Positions 26,809 through 36,881 are shown, counted from the stretch's first letter. The stretch: DNA of 48,661 nt from Actinomycetes bacterium (GCA_021791635.1 JAJYWF010000008.1:1-48661), one strand, 5' to 3'. The notes: a model not told the origin generated them from the sequence alone. Translations and numbers: made by a program.

Positions 26809-29127
26809 ATGAGCGCCCTGGCCAGACTGTCGGTCCCTGGCGGGGCTCTGACTGCGGGTGGAGTCATGGACCCAGCGAGCGGAGCTCCGGGGGAGAGCGG
26901 GAGCGGCCAAACCGGTGGAACCTACCTGGGATCGGATGCCACTGCTGACGGGTTGATCGAAGACCTCCTGGAGCCGGTGCTCGCCCGGCTGAAGAGCCAC
27001 CGCCCAGGTGAAGACGTCGAGGTGGTCAGGCGGGCCGGGAGGGTGGCGGCGTCCGTGCATGCCGGACAATTCAGGCGCTCGGGGGAGCCCTACATCACGC
27101 ACCCGGTCGCCGTGGCCGGGATCGTGGCCGGCTTGGACTTGGACTCGTTGACGGTCGCAGCAGCACTTCTCCATGATGCTGTCGAGGACACCGCACTGAC
27201 TCTCGACACCGTGCGGGACCAGTTCGGTCCAGTGGTGGCGGGAGTGGTCGACGGGGTGACCAAGCTCGACCGTCTGCAGTTCGACTCCAAAGAAGAGCAG
27301 CAGGCAGCCACGGTTCGCAAGATGCTGGTGGCGATGGCCGCGGATTGGCGAGTGTTGCTGATCAAGCTGGCGGATCGTCTGCACAATATGCAGACGATCG
27401 CTGTCATGCCGGAATGGAAGCAACGCCGCACGGCCCAGGAGACGCTGGACATCTACGCCCCGCTGGCACACCGGTTGGGGGTTCAGCAGGTCCGGTGGCA
27501 GCTCGAAGACCTCGCCTTTGCCACCCTCCATCCCAAACGGTACGCCGAGATCGAGCAGATGGTTGCCAACCGCGCACCGCAGCGTGAGGAGTACCTCACA
27601 CTTGTGCTGAAAGCGGTGCGATCCCGGATGGACGCTGCCGGCATCGACGCCGAGGTGACCGGAAGGCCGAAGCATCTCTGGAGCATCTACGAGAAGATGG
27701 TGATCCGAGGGAAGGAGTTCGACGACATCCACGACCTGGTGGGAATTCGAGTGCACGTGGCCACCGAAAAGGAGTGCTGGGCCGCCTTGGGCGCCATCCA
27801 TGCGATCTGGCCGCCCGTCCAGGGGAGGTTCAAGGACTACATCAACACTCCAAAGTTCAATCTCTACCAGTCGCTGCACACGACGGTGATCGGACTGGAC
27901 GGCAAGCCGATCGAGGTGCAGGTGCGCACCCCCGAGATGCACCGGAAGGCCGAGTACGGCATTGCTGCGCACTGGGGGTACAAAGAGGGCCACGTCGTAG
28001 CCACCGAAATGGCCTGGATGCAGCGACTCGCCGATGCCGATCGGGAGCTGTCAGACCCCGTCGCATTCCTCGAAGCACTGAAGCTGGATCTCCAGCAGGA
28101 CGAAGTCTACGTCTTCACTCCCAAGGGAAAGGTGATCGCACTTCCCGCTCGATCGACTCCCGTCGACTTCGCGTACGCCATCCACACCGAGGTGGGACAC
28201 CGGTGCATCGGCGCAAAGGTGAATGGCCGGCTGGTCCCGTTGGACACGATCCTGGCATCAGCCGACACGGTGGAGATCGTCACGTCCAAGTCTGCGACGG
28301 CCGGACCGACTCGAGACTGGCTGAAGATCGTTGCTTCGGCCCGAGCACGGAACAAGATCCGACAGTGGTTCAGTCGCGAACGACGCGAGGACGCCATTGA
28401 GACTGGACGCGAGGATCTTGCTCGTTGCATGCGCAGGGACGGGATGCCGGTGCACAAGGTGATGGCCTCCGACGCCATGACTCAGGTGACCCAGAGCATG
28501 GGGTTGGGTGACGTCGATGCACTGTACGCATCGATCGGCGAAGGACAGGTGTCAGCCCAGTCAGTGGTCCAACGCCTGGCACGGGAGTTGCGGATTGGAG
28601 AGGAAGAGCAGCTTCCGACGACGGCCGTGCGCGGTGTTCGCCGGGGCCGAACTGGCCGCCAAGCGCCGGCGGGAGTCTACGTAGAGGGGCTCGACGACGT
28701 CATGGTCCACCTGGCTCGATGCTGCACTCCGGTGCCCGACGATCAGATCATCGGGTTCGTCACCCAAGGTCGCGGCATTTCGGTCCACCGATCAGACTGC
28801 GCCAATGCCGCCGCCTTGTCGATCCGCTCCCAAGAGCGATTGATCGAAGTGGAGTGGGACCGTGGAGGGGGTGCGATGTTCCTGGCGACGTTGGAGGTTC
28901 TGGCCTTCGACCGCGCCCGGCTGCTCACCGATGTCAGCCGAGTGGTGTCCGAACATCATCTGAACATCGTCTCCGCTCGAACGGTCACCACTCCCGATCA
29001 GGTGAGCAGGATGGCATTTGACGTAGAGCTTGCTGACCCCACCCATCTGCAGTCGCTCATCGCAGCACTCAAGCACCTGGACGGCGTGTTCGATGCATAT
29101 CGCCAACTTCCCGGACGGAAGGGGTAG
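26809..29127 (+). CDS. relA: Bifunctional (p)ppGpp synthetase/hydrolase Rel
   Basis: A 772-residue stringent-response enzyme. The hydrolase domain has the metal-binding HDAVEDT at residues 122-128. The synthetase domain follows, and its RFKD motif at 340-343 is the version found in bifunctional Rel proteins rather than the EXDD form of synthetase-only RelA. A TGS domain (about 430-495, VYVFTPKGKVIALPARSTPVDFAYAIH split across this span), a conserved-cysteine region containing RCCTPVPDD, and a C-terminal ACT domain complete the standard layout. The first 45 residues are a low-complexity extension. Lies between secF and hisS as in other Actinobacteria, but without the apt gene found there in mycobacteria. 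Confidence 0.95.
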   Translation: MSALARLSVPGGALTAGGVMDPASGAPGESGSGQTGGTYLGSDATADGLIEDLLEPVLARLKSHRPGEDVEVVRRAGRVAASVHAGQFRRSGEPYITHPVAVAGIVAGLDLDSLTVAAALLHDAVEDTALTLDTVRDQFGPVVAGVVDGVTKLDRLQFDSKEEQQAATVRKMLVAMAADWRVLLIKLADRLHNMQTIAVMPEWKQRRTAQETLDIYAPLAHRLGVQQVRWQLEDLAFATLHPKRYAEIEQMVANRAPQREEYLTLVLKAVRSRMDAAGIDAEVTGRPKHLWSIYEKMVIRGKEFDDIHDLVGIRVHVATEKECWAALGAIHAIWPPVQGRFKDYINTPKFNLYQSLHTTVIGLDGKPIEVQVRTPEMHRKAEYGIAAHWGYKEGHVVATEMAWMQRLADADRELSDPVAFLEALKLDLQQDEVYVFTPKGKVIALPARSTPVDFAYAIHTEVGHRCIGAKVNGRLVPLDTILASADTVEIVTSKSATAGPTRDWLKIVASARARNKIRQWFSRERREDAIETGREDLARCMRRDGMPVHKVMASDAMTQVTQSMGLGDVDALYASIGEGQVSAQSVVQRLARELRIGEEEQLPTTAVRGVRRGRTGRQAPAGVYVEGLDDVMVHLARCCTPVPDDQIIGFVTQGRGISVHRSDCANAAALSIRSQERLIEVEWDRGGGAMFLATLEVLAFDRARLLTDVSRVVSEHHLNIVSARTVTTPDQVSRMAFDVELADPTHLQSLIAALKHLDGVFDAYRQLPGRKG

Positions 29128-29132
29128 TCGGG

Positions 29133-30416
29133 ATGGATGCAGATGTCTCGACTGAGCCGCGCGCGCCCACCGGCACCCACGACGTCCTCTGGCCGGAGTC
29201 GTGGCGCTGGGAAGAGCTGACGGCCTCGTTCGCACGCCAGGTGGAGCGGGCGAATTACGGCCTGGTGGTGAGTCCGATGTTCGAATATGCCGAGATCTTC
29301 CGTCGGGGGATCGGCGTCGACAGCGATGTCGTGGGGAAGGAGATGTACGAGTTCGCCGATCGTGACGGAAGGGTGATCGCTCTCCGGCCCGAAGGTACGG
29401 CCTCAGTGGCACGAGCCTTCATCGAACGTCGACCGACGATCCCGTGGAAGGCTTGGTACGTGACGCCGGCATTCCGCCACGAACGTCCCCAGGCCGGTCG
29501 GTACCGCCAGCATCACCAGCTCGGAGTGGAGGTTCTCGGATCAGCCGACCCAGAGCTGGATATCGAGGTGGTGACGATTGCCGCCGACTTCATCGAGGGC
29601 ACTGGAGTGCGGAAAGTCGAATTGAAGGTCAATTCCATGGGTGACGCAACGTGCAGGCCTGCATATGTGGACAGGTTGCGTGAGGACCTGGAGAAGCGCA
29701 AGGCGCTGCTCTGCGATGACCACCGCGGGCGCATTGGCGGGAACCCACTTCGCATCCTCGACTGCAAGACTGCCGAGTGTCAAGCTGCCATTGAAGGAGT
29801 GCCGAAGTTGGTGGACTCCCTTTGTGATCCGTGCGCCGCCCACTTTCGGCGATTTCGAGAGGGGCTCGATGAGTTGGGGGTGAGCTATACGTTGGACTTC
29901 CGTCTCGTGCGGGGGTTCGACTACTACAGTCGAACGACCTTCGAATTCACGGCGCATTCGATCGAAGCTGCCCAGAATGCGGTCGGAGGTGGGGGACGAT
30001 ACGACGGGCTGGTCGAGATGATGGGCGGTCCCCCCACGCCAGGTATCGGGTTCGCCATCGGCATAGAAAGGCTACTGCTGGCCGCTTCAGCCGAAGGGAC
30101 GATGCACGAGCATCCCCCGCCGCCCGACGCGTTCGTGGTCGACGTGGTCGGGGGCGGGGCGGCACGGGGGATCGTGACCGAGCTCAGAAGAGCTGGCTTT
30201 CGCGTCGACCGGGCGTTCGACGGGCGGTCCATGAAGGCACAGATGAAACTGGCTGATCGCTCAGGTGCCGATGTTGCGCTGATCGTGGGTCCCGAAGAGC
30301 AGGCTAGCGGCGTGGTGACGGTCCGGACACTTCGTCGTCATGGTGGCCAGTGCACGGTACCCCGATCCGGCGTGGTGGCCGAGATGCATCGCCGTGGTCA
30401 CGACGGCGATGAGTGA
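29133..30416 (+). CDS. hisS: Histidyl-tRNA synthetase
   Basis: A 427-residue class II synthetase. It shows PTGTHDVLWPES at the N-terminus, motif 2 around AFRHERPQAGRYRQHHQ, the histidine-binding signature LVRGFDYYSRTTFEF, motif 3 GIGFAIGIERL and a C-terminal anticodon-binding domain. ATG 29133 follows relA by five bases with GGAAGGGG just upstream, so the two are likely cotranscribed. The anticodon domain looks intact, which argues against a HisZ-type regulatory paralogue. Confidence 0.95.
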   Translation: MDADVSTEPRAPTGTHDVLWPESWRWEELTASFARQVERANYGLVVSPMFEYAEIFRRGIGVDSDVVGKEMYEFADRDGRVIALRPEGTASVARAFIERRPTIPWKAWYVTPAFRHERPQAGRYRQHHQLGVEVLGSADPELDIEVVTIAADFIEGTGVRKVELKVNSMGDATCRPAYVDRLREDLEKRKALLCDDHRGRIGGNPLRILDCKTAECQAAIEGVPKLVDSLCDPCAAHFRRFREGLDELGVSYTLDFRLVRGFDYYSRTTFEFTAHSIEAAQNAVGGGGRYDGLVEMMGGPPTPGIGFAIGIERLLLAASAEGTMHEHPPPPDAFVVDVVGGGAARGIVTELRRAGFRVDRAFDGRSMKAQMKLADRSGADVALIVGPEEQASGVVTVRTLRRHGGQCTVPRSGVVAEMHRRGHDGDE

Positions 30417-30450
30417 AGTGGAACAGAGCATTGGAGTGGAGGGTGCGAGC

Positions 30451-32307
30451 ATGCATGACCGATCATCCGCCGCGGAGATGGCAGGGTCGGGGGCACAGAC
30501 GGGGGCGCACGAAGGAACAAGCGGGGGAGCAGAGGTGACCGGGAGTGATGACCAGGCCGTTGCGATCCTGGCGACCAGCATGCGTACCGTTATGTGTGGG
30601 CAGGTCGACCTTCATCACGTCGAGCGACGTGTGCAACTCTGTGGGTGGGTGGCTCGTCGTCGGGAGCACGGGGAGCACCTGGCCTTCGTGGACCTGAGGG
30701 ATCACACCGGGATCGTCCAGTGTGTGATCGATGGGTCGGTGGACGTTCGGAGCGAGTACGTGCTCCAGGTGACGGGTAAGGTGCGCCGCCGTCCCGAAGG
30801 GATGGAGAATCCCAGTCTGGCTACCGGCGATGTCGAAATCGGTGAGTGCGAGGTCGTCGTCCTGGCTCGGGCTGAGCCACCACCCTTTCCCGTCGAAGAC
30901 CGGGTGGATGTTGACGAGGTCGTGCGCCTTCGCAACCGGTACGTGGACCTCAGGCGCCCCCGGATGCAACGGAACCTACGATTGCGTTCAGCCATGGTGG
31001 CTGCGATCCGCCGGGCAATGGAGCGGCAGGGCTTCTGTGAAGTGGAGACCCCCCTCCTGTGGTCCGCAACCCCGGAGGGAGCTCGGGAGTTCGCGGTGCC
31101 GAGCCGTCTCCAGCCCGGCGCCTTCTACGCATTGCCCCAGAGTCCCCAGTTGGCCAAGCAGCTTCTCATGGTGGCGGGAGTGGACCGCTACTTCCAAGTG
31201 GCGCGTTGCCTGCGGGACGAGGATCTCCGTGCTGATCGGCAGTTCGAGTTCACGCAGCTGGACATGGAAGCGTCGTTCGTGACCCAAGACGACGTGCTCC
31301 GCTTCATCTCTGAGGCAGTCCTCGACGCGGCCGAGGTGGCCACCGGTGAGCGGCCGCCGCCCATTCCCACTCTCACCTGGTCCGAGTCCTTGGACCGCTT
31401 CGGCACCGACAAGCCGGATCTCCGATTCGACATGGAGCTGGTGGACCTTGGGACCGTGTTCGCGAACACCGAAGTGCGGGCGTTCAGCGCGCCGACGGTG
31501 AAGGCGATCCGGGTGCCGGAGGGGGCTGAGCTGGGGAGGAATCGACTCGATGGTCTGGTGCAGACGGCCAAGGACCTCGGGGCGAAAGGTCTGGCGTGGT
31601 TCCGGGTGACCGGAGGGGCTGAAGGTGTCTCGCTGGACTCACCACTTGATCGCTTCTTGTCCCCGCTGGAGCGCCAGCGGCTTCTCGAAGTGACCGGTGG
31701 CGAACCTGGCGATCTTCTCCTGGTGGTCGCCGACGAGCACCGGACGGTGTGCACGGTGCTGGGGCACTTCCGCCTGGCTCTAGGTGGGAAGCCGGTGGGG
31801 GAGCCACCATTCCACTTCGCCTGGGTGGTGGAATTCCCAATGTTCGACGGCACCGACCCGCAGGGGAACCTCGTGGCTGCTCATCATCCGTTCACGATGC
31901 CCCACGTCGACGACCGGGAGTTACTGGTGTCCGATCCTCTGGCCGTTCGGTCACAGGCGTACGACCTGGTGCTGAACGGTTGGGAATTGGGATCGGGGAG
32001 CGTCCGTATTCATCGAGACGACATTCAACGAGAGGTGTTCGCCGCCCTCGGGATCGAGGAGGAAGAGGGCAGAAAGCGGTTCGGGTTCCTACTCGACGCA
32101 TTCCGCCACGGCGCTCCTCCCCACGCCGGGTTCGCGTTCGGGATCGATAGATTGGTGGCGATCTTTGCTGGCGAAGAGAGCATTCGGGAGGTCATTGCCT
32201 TCCCCAAGACCCAATCAGGCACCGATCCCCTGACCGGAGCGCCATCGGTGCTGAACGACAAGGTGCTGGCCGAGCTGGGCCTGCGTCGGGCCGCGGCTCC
32301 AGGCTGA
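30451..32307 (+). CDS. aspS: Aspartyl-tRNA synthetase
   Basis: A 618-residue class II synthetase. The N-terminal OB fold begins MRTVMCGQVDL near residue 44 and includes LCGWVARRREHG. The catalytic core has the QSPQLAKQLLM segment, motif 2 FRDEDLRADRQFEFTQLD (here CLRDEDLRADRQFEF), the bacterial insertion domain, and motif 3 GFAFGIDRLVA. I chose ATG 30451 because GGAGGG precedes it by seven bases; this adds 43 unconserved residues. ATG 30580, at the first conserved residue, and ATG 30409, overlapping the hisS stop, are alternatives. Whether it is discriminating or also charges tRNA-Asn cannot be decided by eye. Confidence 0.94.
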   Translation: MHDRSSAAEMAGSGAQTGAHEGTSGGAEVTGSDDQAVAILATSMRTVMCGQVDLHHVERRVQLCGWVARRREHGEHLAFVDLRDHTGIVQCVIDGSVDVRSEYVLQVTGKVRRRPEGMENPSLATGDVEIGECEVVVLARAEPPPFPVEDRVDVDEVVRLRNRYVDLRRPRMQRNLRLRSAMVAAIRRAMERQGFCEVETPLLWSATPEGAREFAVPSRLQPGAFYALPQSPQLAKQLLMVAGVDRYFQVARCLRDEDLRADRQFEFTQLDMEASFVTQDDVLRFISEAVLDAAEVATGERPPPIPTLTWSESLDRFGTDKPDLRFDMELVDLGTVFANTEVRAFSAPTVKAIRVPEGAELGRNRLDGLVQTAKDLGAKGLAWFRVTGGAEGVSLDSPLDRFLSPLERQRLLEVTGGEPGDLLLVVADEHRTVCTVLGHFRLALGGKPVGEPPFHFAWVVEFPMFDGTDPQGNLVAAHHPFTMPHVDDRELLVSDPLAVRSQAYDLVLNGWELGSGSVRIHRDDIQREVFAALGIEEEEGRKRFGFLLDAFRHGAPPHAGFAFGIDRLVAIFAGEESIREVIAFPKTQSGTDPLTGAPSVLNDKVLAELGLRRAAAPG

Positions 32308-32354
32308 ACACCTCTGCCCAGTGGGGAGTGGGGAACCAATGAAGGCAACAGGAA

Positions 32355-33695
32355 GTGGCTGATCAAGCGAATCTCTTCGCTGCCTCACGCGAGGAGCGCC
32401 TTCGAGAGCGGGCGCCACTGGCAGCCCGCCTGCGGCCTCGGACTTTGGACGAAGTCCTAGGTCAGCGACATTTGGTCGGGCCAGGTGCTCCGCTGAGGAT
32501 CTTGGCAGAGGCCGATCGATTGCGTTCGGCGATCCTCTGGGGTCCGCCTGGTTCGGGAAAGACGACCCTGGCTCGAATCTTTGCCGACATGACGGCCAAG
32601 ACGTTCGTACCTCTCTCAGCCGTGGAATCGGGGGTGCGGGACTTGAGGGCTTGCCTCGACGAAGCGCGGGCTCGCTTGGGCGAACAGGGACGAGGAACGA
32701 TGCTGTTCGTGGACGAGGTCCATCGCTTCAACAAGGCCCAGCAAGATGTGCTCCTCCCATCGGTGGAGGACGGTCTCGTGGTGCTGATCGGCGCTACGAC
32801 CGAGAACCCATTCTTCGAGGTCAATGCTCCGCTTCTCAGTCGCGCCACCCTATGGCGCCTCAATTCTCTCGAGGAGGAAGACCTTCGGGTCCTGGCCGAG
32901 AGAGGGTTGGTGACGGAGAACGCCAAGGCCGATCCCGGAGCGCTGACGGCGTTGGTGGCTGCGGCATCAGGTGATGCCAGGCTGCTCCTTACCGTGCTTG
33001 AAGTTGCGGTGGCGATGGCGGCTGCCCGCTCAGCTCAGGATCCGACACGTGGCGCAGAGGCTGATCGCGATCCGTTCCCGGTGACCCTGGACGACGTCGT
33101 GCAGAGTGCCCAGGGCCGCCGGTTTCGCCAGGGGCGAGACGCACACTTCGACCAGGTAAGCGCCCTCATCAAGAGCGTTCGCGGATCGGACCCCGATGCC
33201 GGCCTGTACTGGTTGGCCCGGATGCTGGAAGCGGGCGAAGACCCGATGTACATAGCTCGACGTCTCATCATCTTGGCGAGCGAGGACGTCGGGATGGCTG
33301 ACTCGCAGGGTCTGGTCGTGGCCGTCTCGGCGGCTCGTGCCGTCGAGACGGTGGGACTGCCCGAGGCGGCGCTGGCACTGGGACATGCCATCGTGTACTT
33401 GGCCTGTGCCCCGAAGTCGAACCGCGTGACGGTCGCCTTGTCGCGGGCGCAGGAGGAAGTTCGCAACCGACCGGGGCTGGAAGTTCCCATCCACCTGCGC
33501 GACTCCCACTACGGCGGGGCATCTGGCATTGGTCATGGCGTGGGGTACCGCTACCCCCATGATGACCCTCGGGGTTGGGTGGAACAGCAGTACCGACCGC
33601 CCGAAGTCGAAGGGCACGAGTACTTCACTCCCACCGACCACGGCCAGGAACGAGAGATAGGCGTACGCCAACATGGCCGGAGGGGAGCGCGGTGA
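32355..33695 (+). CDS. rarA: Replication-associated recombination protein A (MgsA/RarA)
   Basis: A 446-residue AAA+ ATPase of the RarA/MgsA/WRNIP1 family, which acts at stalled replication forks. LAARLRPRTLDEVLGQRHL, Walker A GPPGSGKTTLA, Walker B MLFVDEVHRFNKAQQD, sensor 1 GATTENP and the C-terminal tetramerisation part with LARMLEAGEDPMYIARRL and ASEDVG are all family hallmarks. The GTG start follows GAAGG by about nine bases. Stop overlaps the GTG of the sedolisin-like gene (GTGA). Confidence 0.93.
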   Translation: MADQANLFAASREERLRERAPLAARLRPRTLDEVLGQRHLVGPGAPLRILAEADRLRSAILWGPPGSGKTTLARIFADMTAKTFVPLSAVESGVRDLRACLDEARARLGEQGRGTMLFVDEVHRFNKAQQDVLLPSVEDGLVVLIGATTENPFFEVNAPLLSRATLWRLNSLEEEDLRVLAERGLVTENAKADPGALTALVAAASGDARLLLTVLEVAVAMAAARSAQDPTRGAEADRDPFPVTLDDVVQSAQGRRFRQGRDAHFDQVSALIKSVRGSDPDAGLYWLARMLEAGEDPMYIARRLIILASEDVGMADSQGLVVAVSAARAVETVGLPEAALALGHAIVYLACAPKSNRVTVALSRAQEEVRNRPGLEVPIHLRDSHYGGASGIGHGVGYRYPHDDPRGWVEQQYRPPEVEGHEYFTPTDHGQEREIGVRQHGRRGAR

Positions 33696-36600
33696 CGTCG
33701 GATCCGAAGGGCAGTGTGGGCCGCCCCACGTTCCACCGGAAGCCGGGTCGAGTGGAGAGGGCGCGTGGCCTTTGGTTCCAGTTCCAGTTCGCCGCGAGTT
33801 CGTGGGGAACCGGGCCGCCGCGGTGGTCCGCCGCACCGCAAAGGCCCGCCTCATCGCGGAGATCCGCACCGTCGCGTGGGATCAGGATGTGGGTGGTGAC
33901 CGTCGTCGCTCTCGTCGCGGCGACTGTGGTATCTGCGGGAAACGCGGCTGCCGCCGGGAACCGGGCAGGGAGCGTGCGGTCTCCCCTGTACCAGGGGGGC
34001 CAAGCCCTCCCGCCAGGATCCCGCATCGAGTCAGGGCTCCCGGCATCTCGATCGATGCACATCGACGTCGCCCTCGCCTCGTCCAGCGCCGCCGATCTGT
34101 CGTCGCTGGCAGCAGCGGTGTCGACACCCCGATCCGGCTACTTCCATCACTTCCTGACGCCCCAAGAGTTCCAGGCCAGATTCGCTCCGCCGGCGGCGAC
34201 GGTGAGCGAGGTGAGGGCATGGTTGGAGAGCTTCGGGATCACTGCGGGGACCGTGGCCCGTGACGGATTCCTCCTTCCGGCAGCGGGGACGGTGCAAGAT
34301 GTCGAACGGGCATTCGGCACCAGGCTCTCTGTCGTGCGCCTGGCGACGGGGCGGACGGCGTTCACGGCCACTGTCGCTCCGACGGTGCCCGATACCGTGA
34401 CCGCAGCGATCCGAGGTGTGACCGGCCTGAGCAACGTCGCACGGTGGAGCACAAACCTGGTGAGGGGGCCGGCGACGCCCGGGCCATCGGCACCGGGTCC
34501 ATCGGCTCCCGGGCCCTCGGGTCAAGTGTCGTCGTCCCGAGTGTCGTCCCCAGACGAAAGCGGCTCGGCACGGCCCAATTCGGTCAGGAGCAGCGACGGG
34601 TCGGCGACGGCGTGCCGAGCAGCGTCGAACCTCACGTTCCCAGGTGGACCGCTCACCTTCGACCAGCTCGCCACAAGCTACGGGTTGAGCAACCTCTATG
34701 CCCAAGGGAGAACGGGAAGCGGCGAGACCATCGCGCTGTACGAATTGGAGCCCTACCTAACGTCGGACGTGCAGCGGTTCGAGCAGTGCTACCAGATCTC
34801 TACTCCGGTGAGGCGGGTCACAGTCGACGGTGGCCCGAAGCTCGGAAGCGGGCCAGGGACCGGGGAAGCGGCTCTCGACATCGAAGACGTGGCGGCGCTG
34901 GCGCCGGGAAGCTCGATCCTCGTCTACGACGGACCGAACAGCACAGTGACACCCGGGGGGCCTATCGCCACGTATGCGGCCATCGCGTCCCAGGACGCGG
35001 CCAGAGTGGTGAGCACCAGCTGGGGATTGTGTGAAGCGCAGGACATCCCGGCCACAGGGGGGACACCGGGGAGCGAGGCCCGGATCTTCGAACAGATGGC
35101 CGTTCAGGGACAGACGGTGGTCGCGGCTTCTGGAGACTCGGGATCAGAAGGGTGTTGGTCCGCAGGATATTTGTCTCCGAATTCGAACTCCGAGCTGGAG
35201 GTCGACGACCCGGCCAGCCAACCGGACGTCACCGGAGTGGGCGGCACGTCACTTCCCAGTGGGAACGTTGCCGATCAGAAGGTGTGGAACGCGTGCCAGG
35301 ACGCCGGAGCGCGCTGCGCGCTGACTCCGCTGAGCGGGGCCGGTGGGGGAGGGATCTCGCGAACCTGGTCCATGCCGTCGTGGCAGGCCGAGGCCGGCCG
35401 GGGCACCGTGAATACCTACAGCGAGGGAGCGTCGTGCGGCCAACCATCGGGGAGCTACTGCCGCGAGGTGCCAGATGTCTCAGCTGACGCTGATCCGAAG
35501 ACGGGGTACGTGATCTACTGGGACGGGACCTGGGGAGTAGTCGGTGGCACGAGTGGAGCGGCACCTCTGTGGGCAGCGACCGTGGCAGACGCCGAACAGG
35601 GGTGTGGAGGTCCCTTCGGGATGATCAATCCAACGCTCTATGCCTTAGGGAGCCAAGGCTCACCGGCACTGAGTGACGTGACCGCTGCGGGCAACAACGA
35701 CCTCACCAACACCAACACAGGTGCCTATCCCACGACCACGGGCTACGACATGGCTACTGGTTGGGGTTCTCCGAATGCCCTGGCGCTGATGAACGGGCTC
35801 CAGCCACCCGGGGGCTGTCCTGCGGTCACGGCCCTCAGCTCGGCGACTGGCCCTCTGGCCGGAGGTTCGTTCATGACCATCTTCGGTACCAACCTGGCCG
35901 GTGCGACGGCAGTGGACTTCGGCCCTTCGAACCCGGCATTCGTCGTGTCGTCGTCGAGCACATCGGTGACGGTGATCGTGCCGCCCGCGCCGTACTCCAA
36001 GTACGCGTACGTGACCGTCACGACGCCGAACGGGGAGTCTGCAGTCGTCCCGATGGCTCGCTACGCCTACGGGGATCCCCACACCGGTTTGGGTTACTGG
36101 CTGGCCGCCTCCGATGGTGGGATCTTCGCCTACGGGGACGCCCCTTTCCACGGCTCGATGGGCGGCCATCCGCTCGATCGGCCAGTGGTGGGCATGGCCG
36201 CCACGCAGACAGACGGCGGCTACTGGGAGGTGGCCTCCGACGGGGGCGTCTTCGCCTTCGGCAGTGCCCAGTTCCACGGCTCGATGGGCGGCCATCCGCT
36301 CGATCGGCCAGTGGTGGGCATGGCCGCCACGCAGACAGACGGCGGCTACTGGGAGGTTGCCTCCGACGGGGGGATCTTCGCCTTCGGCAGTGCCCAGTTC
36401 CACGGCTCGATGGGCGGGAAGCCGTTGAACGCCCCGATCGTGGCGATGGCGGCCACCCCCACAGGTGGCGGCTACTGGGAGGTGGCCTCCGACGGGGGGA
36501 TCTTCTCCTTCGGCAGTGCCCAGTTCCACGGCTCGATGGGCGGGAAGCCATTGAACGCCCCGATCGTGGGCATGGCGGCCACCCCCACAGGCGGCGGCTA

Positions 36601-36838
36601 CTGGGAGGTGGCCTCCGACGGCGGGATCTTCGCCTTCGGCAACGCCCAGTTCGACGGTTCGATGGGTGGGCAAGCGCTCAACGCCCCGATCGTGGGCATG
36701 GCCGGCGCTCCTACAGGAGGGGGCTACTGGGAGGTGGCCTCCGACGGGGGGATCTTCGCCTTCGGTGATGCGCAGTTCTACGGTTCGCTGGGCGGGCTCC
36801 GTCTGGCTGGACCGGTCGTGGGCATGGCCACGGCGTGA
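33692..36838 (+). CDS. Secreted sedolisin-like (S53) peptidase with IPT domain and C-terminal repeats
   Basis: A 1048-residue secreted protein. A hydrophobic segment at residues 66-90 (MWVVTVVALVAATVV) is the likely signal peptide. The pro-kumamolisin activation domain spans about 110-250. The S53 domain has E392 and D396 in GEAALDIED, the oxyanion aspartate in ASGDSG near 481, and the nucleophile S621 in GGTSGAAP. A calcium-site-like DVTAAGNNDLTN and GYDMATGWGSPN follow. Next come an IPT/TIG domain (about 705-790) and six 42-residue repeats. GTG 33692 has GGAGGGG upstream and overlaps rarA; ATG 33887 would put the signal peptide at the very N-terminus and is a real alternative. Expected to be an acid-active endopeptidase. 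Confidence 0.87.
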   Translation: MTSDPKGSVGRPTFHRKPGRVERARGLWFQFQFAASSWGTGPPRWSAAPQRPASSRRSAPSRGIRMWVVTVVALVAATVVSAGNAAAAGNRAGSVRSPLYQGGQALPPGSRIESGLPASRSMHIDVALASSSAADLSSLAAAVSTPRSGYFHHFLTPQEFQARFAPPAATVSEVRAWLESFGITAGTVARDGFLLPAAGTVQDVERAFGTRLSVVRLATGRTAFTATVAPTVPDTVTAAIRGVTGLSNVARWSTNLVRGPATPGPSAPGPSAPGPSGQVSSSRVSSPDESGSARPNSVRSSDGSATACRAASNLTFPGGPLTFDQLATSYGLSNLYAQGRTGSGETIALYELEPYLTSDVQRFEQCYQISTPVRRVTVDGGPKLGSGPGTGEAALDIEDVAALAPGSSILVYDGPNSTVTPGGPIATYAAIASQDAARVVSTSWGLCEAQDIPATGGTPGSEARIFEQMAVQGQTVVAASGDSGSEGCWSAGYLSPNSNSELEVDDPASQPDVTGVGGTSLPSGNVADQKVWNACQDAGARCALTPLSGAGGGGISRTWSMPSWQAEAGRGTVNTYSEGASCGQPSGSYCREVPDVSADADPKTGYVIYWDGTWGVVGGTSGAAPLWAATVADAEQGCGGPFGMINPTLYALGSQGSPALSDVTAAGNNDLTNTNTGAYPTTTGYDMATGWGSPNALALMNGLQPPGGCPAVTALSSATGPLAGGSFMTIFGTNLAGATAVDFGPSNPAFVVSSSSTSVTVIVPPAPYSKYAYVTVTTPNGESAVVPMARYAYGDPHTGLGYWLAASDGGIFAYGDAPFHGSMGGHPLDRPVVGMAATQTDGGYWEVASDGGVFAFGSAQFHGSMGGHPLDRPVVGMAATQTDGGYWEVASDGGIFAFGSAQFHGSMGGKPLNAPIVAMAATPTGGGYWEVASDGGIFSFGSAQFHGSMGGKPLNAPIVGMAATPTGGGYWEVASDGGIFAFGNAQFDGSMGGQALNAPIVGMAGAPTGGGYWEVASDGGIFAFGDAQFYGSLGGLRLAGPVVGMATA
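36092..36838 (+). repeat. Six tandem 126-bp (42-residue) GYWEVASDGG repeats
   Basis: The C-terminal 248 residues of the sedolisin-like protein are six units of the form GYWEVASDGGIFAFGSAQF, then HGSMGG, then a variable PL..P(V/I)VGMAATPTGG segment. The first unit reads GYWLAASDGGIFAYGDAPF and the last is four residues short. Units 1 and 2 share about 90 identical bases (36146-36235 against 36272-36361), indicating recent duplication or conversion. Six four-strand-sized units suggest a beta propeller; that is inference. Confidence 0.92.
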
Positions 36839-36881
36839 GCGCCGGGCTCGGAGGCAGGCCCGAGGGCGGATCCAGCGGCGG

